Shown here in pieces: positions 21,690 to 26,175 of a stretch of DNA of 26,175 bases; the first letter of the stretch is position 1; every line of letters begins with the position of its first letter. The position numbers were made by a program, and so were the translations under genes. The stretch comes from Lacrimispora sp. 210928-DFI.3.58 (GTDB taxonomy: Bacteria > Bacillota > Clostridia > Lachnospirales > Lachnospiraceae): contig NZ_JAJCIC010000044.1 in assembly GCF_020554865.1 (NCBI RefSeq), forward strand, positions 1 through 26,175. The letters are read 5' to 3'. The notes under the pieces were generated by a model that searched no databases, had not been told where the DNA came from, and worked only from the letters and a program-made list of their open reading frames with translations.

Positions 21690-23801
21690 TTATATTTCTT
21701 TCCCGGCCACCTCAACCTCTCCATTCTCCGCAAACCGCGAATCCACCACCGGATAAAAGTCCTCCGGCTTTGAAATGAACACAGCTGCGCCGTAGGCGGG
21801 CATGGAAAGCTTTAAATAGCCATTTTTTACTCTGTACATCATGATTCCGGCATTGTAGCCTTCCTCTGCTGTCAGGATCGGACGGCCAAGTATCATGTCG
21901 TCTGTGATCCCCAGCTGCCACACCGGGATCTCCATTGTCTCAGGCTTTGGGTTATTGGAGATAGCGATCACTGCCTGATAATCGTGGTACATGCGCCCAT
22001 AGGCTATCTGGTGATGTCCTGCAAACAGAGGCTTTACAGAGCCCTTCTTAAATACAGGCAGACGCCGGTGGATGCCTGTCAGGTACCGGTGAAATTCGAT
22101 CAGCTCCAGATTTTCCTTTCCCCATGGGTATGTTCTCCTGCTGTCGGGATCTGTCCAGCCGCAGACGCCTGCCTCATCCCCGTAGTAAAAGGCAGGGGCT
22201 CCCGGCCATGTCATCTGGATGACCACGGCCTCACGCATCACACAGAGCTTCACACCCTCCTCCGCCTTCTCAGGTCCCATGGTGCCGATACGGCCCACCA
22301 CCTGGTTTGTCCTGGTGAGAAACCTGGAATGGTCATGGTTGGACAGCTGGTTCATAGCTGTCATCACTGTGTTGGTCTGCATACGGCTCATGTGGTACTT
22401 CATGGAATTGAAAAATGCTTCTCCATCTCCCCACAGGCTGCTGTTGAAGCTGTCGCTGTGCTTTTCCATACCAGTCAGGAACCATGTCACAGGCTCCATA
22501 AAGGCATCATAATTCATGATAGAGTCCCACTGGTCTCCCTGAAGCCATGGGGAAGGATCCCCATAGTGCTCCGCAAGTATCAAAGCCTCAGGATTGGCTT
22601 CCTTTACGGCCTTACGGAATTTGCGCCAGAAGGCATGGTTGTACTCGGCTGTGTGGCCTAAGTCCGCCGCCACATCCAGACGCCATCCGTCTACATGATA
22701 GGGGGCTGACACCCATTTTTTCGCAATCTTCAGAATGTATTCCACCAGCTTTTCCGAATTCTCATAATTCAGCTTCGGAAGAGTATCATGTCCCCACCAG
22801 CCATCATATGTCTTGTTGTGGGGCCAGGCACTGGCTTTCTCATTGTGGAATTGGAAAAAGCTTCGGTAGGGGCTGTCCTTTGAGGTGTAAGCCCCCGGCT
22901 CATAGTCCCCGGAGCGCTCATAGATCCCCTCGGCATCCAGCCATTTATTAAAGGAGCCGCAGTGGTTGAACACGCCGTCCAATATGACTTTCATCCCCCG
23001 GCGGTGGATCTCCTCCACAAGCTGAGCAAAAAGGGCATCGCTGGCCTCTAAGTTCTCCCTGCCCGCGCTGCGTATGACATAGCGCTCTGCCTCTTTATTA
23101 TCCTTTGCATCCTCTTTTACAAGCGTTCCCCCATCCCGGACGATCTTCCCAAAATGGGGATCAATATGCTCATAATCCTGGCAGTCATACTTGTGATTGG
23201 AGGGAGACACAAACACGGGATTCAGATAAATGGCTTCCACTCCCAGGCTCTTGATATAATCCAGCTTGTCCCACACGCCCTGAAGGTCTCCGCCGTAAAA
23301 GCAGCCCACATCCATTGTAGAAGGATTCTTCTCCCAGTCCGTCACCTGGTATACGGGACGCCCAATGTATACGTATTCGCAGGACTCCACATCATTTGTC
23401 TTGTCTCCATTGTAAAAGCGGTCCACAAATATCTGGTACATGACCGCTCCTTTTGCCCAGTCCGGCGTGGAAAAGCCAGGTGTGATCTTAAAATCATATA
23501 TACTCTGCCCGTCCTCTGTTGCTCCCAAACGGTTATACAGACAGACTTCCTTTCCCTTTACGATCTTAAAATGGTACAGTACCTGATCTGTACCCACTGT
23601 GATCTCATATTCATAATAATCAAACAGCTGATCGGAGTATGCCTTCTCCATCTCAACCTCTGCACCATCTTCCACATAAAACACGTGGTCCGCATCGCCC
23701 TTCGCTGTCCGCATCCGCAACAGCACATCTTCGTGAGCCTCCGGCTCTATAGGTATACGGTAGTCCTCTGTCTCCGAAGAAAAGAGAGCATCCCGGTTCA
23801 T
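21690..23801 (-). CDS. GH13 alpha-amylase family glycosidase (neopullulanase/cyclomaltodextrinase-like)
   Basis: A 703-aa cytoplasmic glucan hydrolase with no signal peptide. An N-terminal CBM34-like beta domain (about 1-110) precedes the (beta/alpha)8 barrel starting at WAKGAVMYQIFVDRF. The four GH13 regions are visible: DGVFNH (H280), GWRLDVAAD (nucleophile D376), LAEH (acid/base E411) and NHDHSR (D490). A charged insertion at about 217-255 lies before region I. The domain order fits cyclomaltodextrinase/neopullulanase enzymes that act on imported maltodextrins. The start at 23801 (MNRDALFSSET) was preferred because AGGG stands before it and relatives begin this way. GTG at 23825 is an alternative. 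A terminator at 21640-21669 ends the gene. Confidence 0.87.
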   Translation of the reverse strand: MNRDALFSSETEDYRIPIEPEAHEDVLLRMRTAKGDADHVFYVEDGAEVEMEKAYSDQLFDYYEYEITVGTDQVLYHFKIVKGKEVCLYNRLGATEDGQSIYDFKITPGFSTPDWAKGAVMYQIFVDRFYNGDKTNDVESCEYVYIGRPVYQVTDWEKNPSTMDVGCFYGGDLQGVWDKLDYIKSLGVEAIYLNPVFVSPSNHKYDCQDYEHIDPHFGKIVRDGGTLVKEDAKDNKEAERYVIRSAGRENLEASDALFAQLVEEIHRRGMKVILDGVFNHCGSFNKWLDAEGIYERSGDYEPGAYTSKDSPYRSFFQFHNEKASAWPHNKTYDGWWGHDTLPKLNYENSEKLVEYILKIAKKWVSAPYHVDGWRLDVAADLGHTAEYNHAFWRKFRKAVKEANPEALILAEHYGDPSPWLQGDQWDSIMNYDAFMEPVTWFLTGMEKHSDSFNSSLWGDGEAFFNSMKYHMSRMQTNTVMTAMNQLSNHDHSRFLTRTNQVVGRIGTMGPEKAEEGVKLCVMREAVVIQMTWPGAPAFYYGDEAGVCGWTDPDSRRTYPWGKENLELIEFHRYLTGIHRRLPVFKKGSVKPLFAGHHQIAYGRMYHDYQAVIAISNNPKPETMEIPVWQLGITDDMILGRPILTAEEGYNAGIMMYRVKNGYLKLSMPAYGAAVFISKPEDFYPVVDSRFAENGEVEVAGKEI

Positions 23802-23871
23802 ACAGTTCCCTATTTTATCTTCCACAGCTGAAATCCTCTTCTCATTTTCAATATGATCTTTTTTTACTCCT

Positions 23872-23924
23872 CTGCGCTCCGTCTGCGCAGCAAATAGTTT
23901 CGCGCCCTGCGCTCAACTATTTTT
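23872..23924. repeat. Structured repeat, copy A
   Basis: A 53-bp sequence starting CTGCGCTCCGT and ending GCTCAACTATTTTT, almost identical to 26122-26175 (three substitutions and one indel). On the minus strand AAATAGTT/AACTATTT with GCGC/GCGC, and GCGCAGC/GCTGCGC, form two hairpins. A further long imperfect hairpin, TTTTTCAT...GAGCCT/AGGCTC...ATGAAAAA, follows to about 23980. It lies in the 5' leader of the GH13 gene. Confidence 0.8.
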
Positions 23925-24018
23925 CATAGCTATGAGCACTTAGAGCCTGTCCTTTAGGCTCTTACGTGCGATGCATGAAAAATCGTCCGCGAGGTCTTTT
24001 CGAGCGTTACTATTTTTC

Positions 24019-24047
24019 ATTGTATATGAAATTCGGAAAATATACAA
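24019..24047 (-). promoter_or_regulatory. GH13 gene promoter with inverted-repeat operator candidate
   Basis: On the minus strand TTGTAT (24047-24042), a 17-bp spacer and TACAAT (24024-24019) form a fair promoter. The same stretch holds TTGTATAT and ATATACAA as an inverted repeat, which could be a regulator site. It predicts a leader of about 210 nt that includes repeat copy A. Confidence 0.5.
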
Positions 24048-24085
24048 GGGTAAACCGCTGTCTACCCCTTCCCATTTTTGCGCAG

Positions 24086-24117
24086 TGAAAAGCCCGGCGG
24101 GGAAGCCGGGCTTTTCA
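24086..24117. terminator. Strong GC-rich terminator hairpin between ftsH and the GH13 gene
   Basis: TGAAAAGCCCGGC (24086-24098) pairs perfectly over 13 bp with GCCGGGCTTTTCA (24105-24117) around a GGGGAA loop. The TTTT tail is within the stem on both strands. It lies about 150 bp after ftsH and just before the GH13 promoter. Confidence 0.75.
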
Positions 24118-24167
24118 GGAGAAGGTATTTCGTTTCTTATGGGGTGTAGCAAAAACTATATAATGTA

Positions 24168-24208
24168 TTGGGGGGGTTACGTCTATTATAATAGCATAAC
24201 CTCCCCAA
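24168..24208. terminator. Second hairpin after ftsH
   Basis: TTGGGGGGGTTA (24168-24179) pairs with TAACCTCCCCAA (24197-24208) with one G-T pair, and a CTATTATAATAG palindrome lies at its tip. It lies about 60 bp after the ftsH stop codon. It lacks a T-tract and may act as a 3'-end stabiliser or an operator. Confidence 0.5.
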
Positions 24209-24265
24209 AAAGTGTGCACAAAGATAAAGTTTTTTCGATTCCCTTTGTAGTGAATTTCTACAGCC

Positions 24266-26095
24266 CTATACAACGCTTCCCGCAGGAACTGCTGTGAATA
24301 ATGCCTCAAATTCCTCCTGGTTGATCTTTTCCTTCTCGATCAGCAGGGCGGCACAGGAGTGGAGCACGTACTCATACTGCTTGATGATATCCCTTGCCTT
24401 GCTGTAGCACTCGTCTATAATGCGCTTTACCTCGCTGTCAATGGTGTCAGCCACTTCATTTCCATAGGACTTTGTATGGGCCAGGTCACGGCCGATGAAC
24501 ACCTCGTCATCGTCACTGCCATACTGTATCATGCCCACCTTTTCCGACATGCCGTACTGGGTCACCATGGCTCTTGCAAGCTGGGTAGCCTGCTTGATAT
24601 CCTGGGATGCTCCTGTTGTGATATCGTCAAAGATCAGCTCCTCCGCAATACGTCCTCCCAGATCGACCATGATGTTCTGCATCATCCTGCCCTTTGTGTT
24701 GAACATTTCATCCCTCTCAGGAAGAGGCATGGTATAGCCTGCCGCTCCAACGCCTGTAGGAATGATGGAGACCGTATGCACCGGCCCCACATCCGGAAGA
24801 ATATGGAAAAGGATCGCATGGCCTGCCTCGTGGTAGGCTGTGATCTTCTTATCCTTCTCAGAGATGACCTTGCTCTTCTTCTCAGCGCCGATGCCCACCT
24901 TGACAAAGGCGCGGTCAATATCACTCTGTTTGATGAACCTGCGGTTCTCCCTTGCGGAAATGATAGCTGCCTCGTTCATGAGGTTCTCCAGATCTGCTCC
25001 TGTAAATCCGGCAGTTGTCTGGGCCACCCTGCGAAGGTCCACATCCTCGCTGAGAGGCTTTTCCTTTGAATGTACCTTTAAGATCTCCTCGCGGCCCTTG
25101 ACATCCGGCCTGCCCACGGCTACCTTTCTGTCAAACCGTCCCGGACGCAGGATAGCGGGATCCAGAATATCCACACGGTTTGTCGCCGCCATCACAATAA
25201 TGCCCTCATTGACGCCAAAGCCGTCCATCTCCACTAACAGCTGGTTCAAGGTCTGCTCTCTCTCGTCATGGCCGCCGCCCATACCGGTGCCGCGGCGTCT
25301 GGCAACTGCATCGATCTCATCGATAAATACAATACAGGGAGCATTTTTCTTTGCTTCCTCAAACAGGTCGCGGACACGCGATGCGCCCACACCTACGAAC
25401 ATTTCCACGAAATCAGAACCTGATATGGAGAAGAAGGGAACTCCTGCCTCCCCGGCCACTGCCTTTGCAAGAAGGGTCTTACCTGTTCCAGGAGGGCCCA
25501 CTAACAGAAGTCCTTTGGGGATCCTGGCTCCCACACTGGTATATTTCTGAGGGTTCTTGAGGAAATCCACTACCTCCTCAAGCTCCTCCTTTTCCTCCTC
25601 CAGGCCTGCTACATTGCCAAAGTTTACCTTGCTGTCCCTGCTGAGGCGCGCGCGGCTCTTTCCAAAATTCATCATGCGGGCATTGGTGCCGCCGCCTCCT
25701 GCGCTGCGGTTCATCACCATGATGATCACCACGACCACCACAATGGAAAGCATAAACGGCAGCATGATGGTCACCAGATAGTTTTCCTGGGGAACATTTG
25801 CCACGGTATAGTCAATGTTTCTGTCGGTTAACAGCTTTTCTGCTTCCCTGATGTCGGAAAAGTTCTGACGGATCACATCGCCGTTTTTCAGGGTGATCTT
25901 CACCTCTCCTGTGGGAGTCTGGGCGTTGGGGCCGATCTCTGCCTCTGCCACCTGGCCTTCGTCCAGCATTCTGATAAACTCCTGGCTTGTCAGCTTCTCC
26001 GCCTGGCCCCCATAGGGAAATTTCATGGCGGTGACAAGCAGAATAAGCATCAGGAGAATAAATATAAAGCCTCTGAATGTCTGCTGCTGTCTCAC
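24266..26095 (-). CDS. ftsH: ATP-dependent zinc metalloprotease FtsH
   Basis: A 609-aa membrane-anchored AAA+ protease that degrades misfolded and regulatory membrane and cytoplasmic proteins as a hexamer. Two membrane helices (about 9-25 and 107-128) flank an extracytoplasmic domain. The AAA module has Walker A GPPGTGKT (200-207), Walker B IVFIDEID (about 255-262) and the second region of homology ILRPGRFDR. The zinc site is HEAGH (422-426). The start is GTG at 26095, with AAGGAGGC seven bases upstream. A TTG at 26167 would read through repeat copy B and that ribosome site. The length is normal for the family. The upstream neighbour is outside the window. Confidence 0.97.
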   Translation of the reverse strand: MRQQQTFRGFIFILLMLILLVTAMKFPYGGQAEKLTSQEFIRMLDEGQVAEAEIGPNAQTPTGEVKITLKNGDVIRQNFSDIREAEKLLTDRNIDYTVANVPQENYLVTIMLPFMLSIVVVVVIIMVMNRSAGGGGTNARMMNFGKSRARLSRDSKVNFGNVAGLEEEKEELEEVVDFLKNPQKYTSVGARIPKGLLLVGPPGTGKTLLAKAVAGEAGVPFFSISGSDFVEMFVGVGASRVRDLFEEAKKNAPCIVFIDEIDAVARRRGTGMGGGHDEREQTLNQLLVEMDGFGVNEGIIVMAATNRVDILDPAILRPGRFDRKVAVGRPDVKGREEILKVHSKEKPLSEDVDLRRVAQTTAGFTGADLENLMNEAAIISARENRRFIKQSDIDRAFVKVGIGAEKKSKVISEKDKKITAYHEAGHAILFHILPDVGPVHTVSIIPTGVGAAGYTMPLPERDEMFNTKGRMMQNIMVDLGGRIAEELIFDDITTGASQDIKQATQLARAMVTQYGMSEKVGMIQYGSDDDEVFIGRDLAHTKSYGNEVADTIDSEVKRIIDECYSKARDIIKQYEYVLHSCAALLIEKEKINQEEFEALFTAVPAGSVV

Positions 26096-26121
26096 TAGTT
26101 GCCTCCTTAAATCTATTTTTG

Positions 26122-26175
26122 CTGCGCTCCGTTTGCGTAGCAAATAGTTTCGCGCTCTGGCGCTCAACTATTTTT
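26122..26175. repeat. Structured repeat, copy B (cut by the window end)
   Basis: A 54-bp near-identical copy of 23872-23924 in the same orientation, immediately upstream of the ftsH ribosome site. It carries the same two hairpins. The repeat may continue beyond the window. Confidence 0.8.

Noticed and set aside
24359..25550. Two 236-aa frames antisense to ftsH
   Set aside because: They are shadows of the conserved AAA and protease domains and have no start signals.
26096..26167. A 24-residue N-terminal extension of FtsH from a TTG
   Set aside because: It would translate through repeat copy B and the AAGGAGG ribosome site. The GTG at 26095 fits both the ribosome site and the family N-terminus.

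Overview
The window looks like a chromosome segment from an anaerobic Firmicute of the Clostridia, most likely a gut Lachnospiraceae (Enterocloster/Hungatella-like). This rests on the strong AGGAGG ribosome sites, the TTG and GTG starts, the TRAP/LacI sugar-acid locus and the style of the repeats. No species call can be made from sequence alone. The core genes have balanced base composition. The stretch from about 3.3 to 12.6 kb is more AT-rich and mostly horizontally acquired.

Layout. (1) 79-2610, minus strand: a two-gene polymer O-acetylation pair, an MBOAT acyltransferase followed by an AlgX/DHHW-like partner. (2) 2726-2949: a 224-bp palindromic element. (3) 3046-3310: tRNA-Tyr and tRNA-Leu. 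(4) 3288-7198: a complete 3.9-kb integrative element inserted in the 3' end of tRNA-Leu. It is bounded by 24-bp direct repeats and carries a tyrosine integrase, an HUH rolling-circle Rep, a 106-aa protein, a Cro/CI-like repressor with divergent promoters and operators, and a small membrane protein. (5) 7199-12700: an accessory island bounded by a 16-bp inverted repeat. It holds an eight-gene minus-strand operon encoding a membrane-anchored Sel1-repeat protein, several unknown small proteins, a zinc ribbon, a JAMM metalloprotease with all its catalytic residues, and a 42-aa Cys-rich protein. Directly upstream lies a 108-bp segment between perfect 17-bp inverted repeats, next to a serine recombinase of the invertase family. 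The only good promoter in that segment points away from the operon and into a terminator. I read this as an invertible promoter currently in the OFF orientation, and it is the most interesting feature here.

(6) 12739-21617: a catabolic locus. The minus-strand operon is dctP-dctQ-dctM (TRAP transporter), a Gfo/Idh/MocA dehydrogenase, a NagB-like deaminase and a NagA-like deacetylase. It is divergent from a LacI regulator followed by a LarA-like (nickel-pincer racemase family) protein. A perfect LacI-type palindrome lies between the -35 and -10 boxes of the TRAP promoter. The gene set suggests uptake and breakdown of an acidic, probably N-acetylated, sugar derivative. NagA and NagB both depart from the usual motifs, so the substrate may not be plain GlcNAc.

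(7) 21690-23801: a cytoplasmic GH13 alpha-glucan hydrolase with a long structured leader. (8) 24266-26095: ftsH. Two copies of a roughly 54-bp structured repeat occur upstream of the amylase and of ftsH, and a second palindromic element sits inside the TRAP-nag operon. No rRNA genes or CRISPR arrays were seen.
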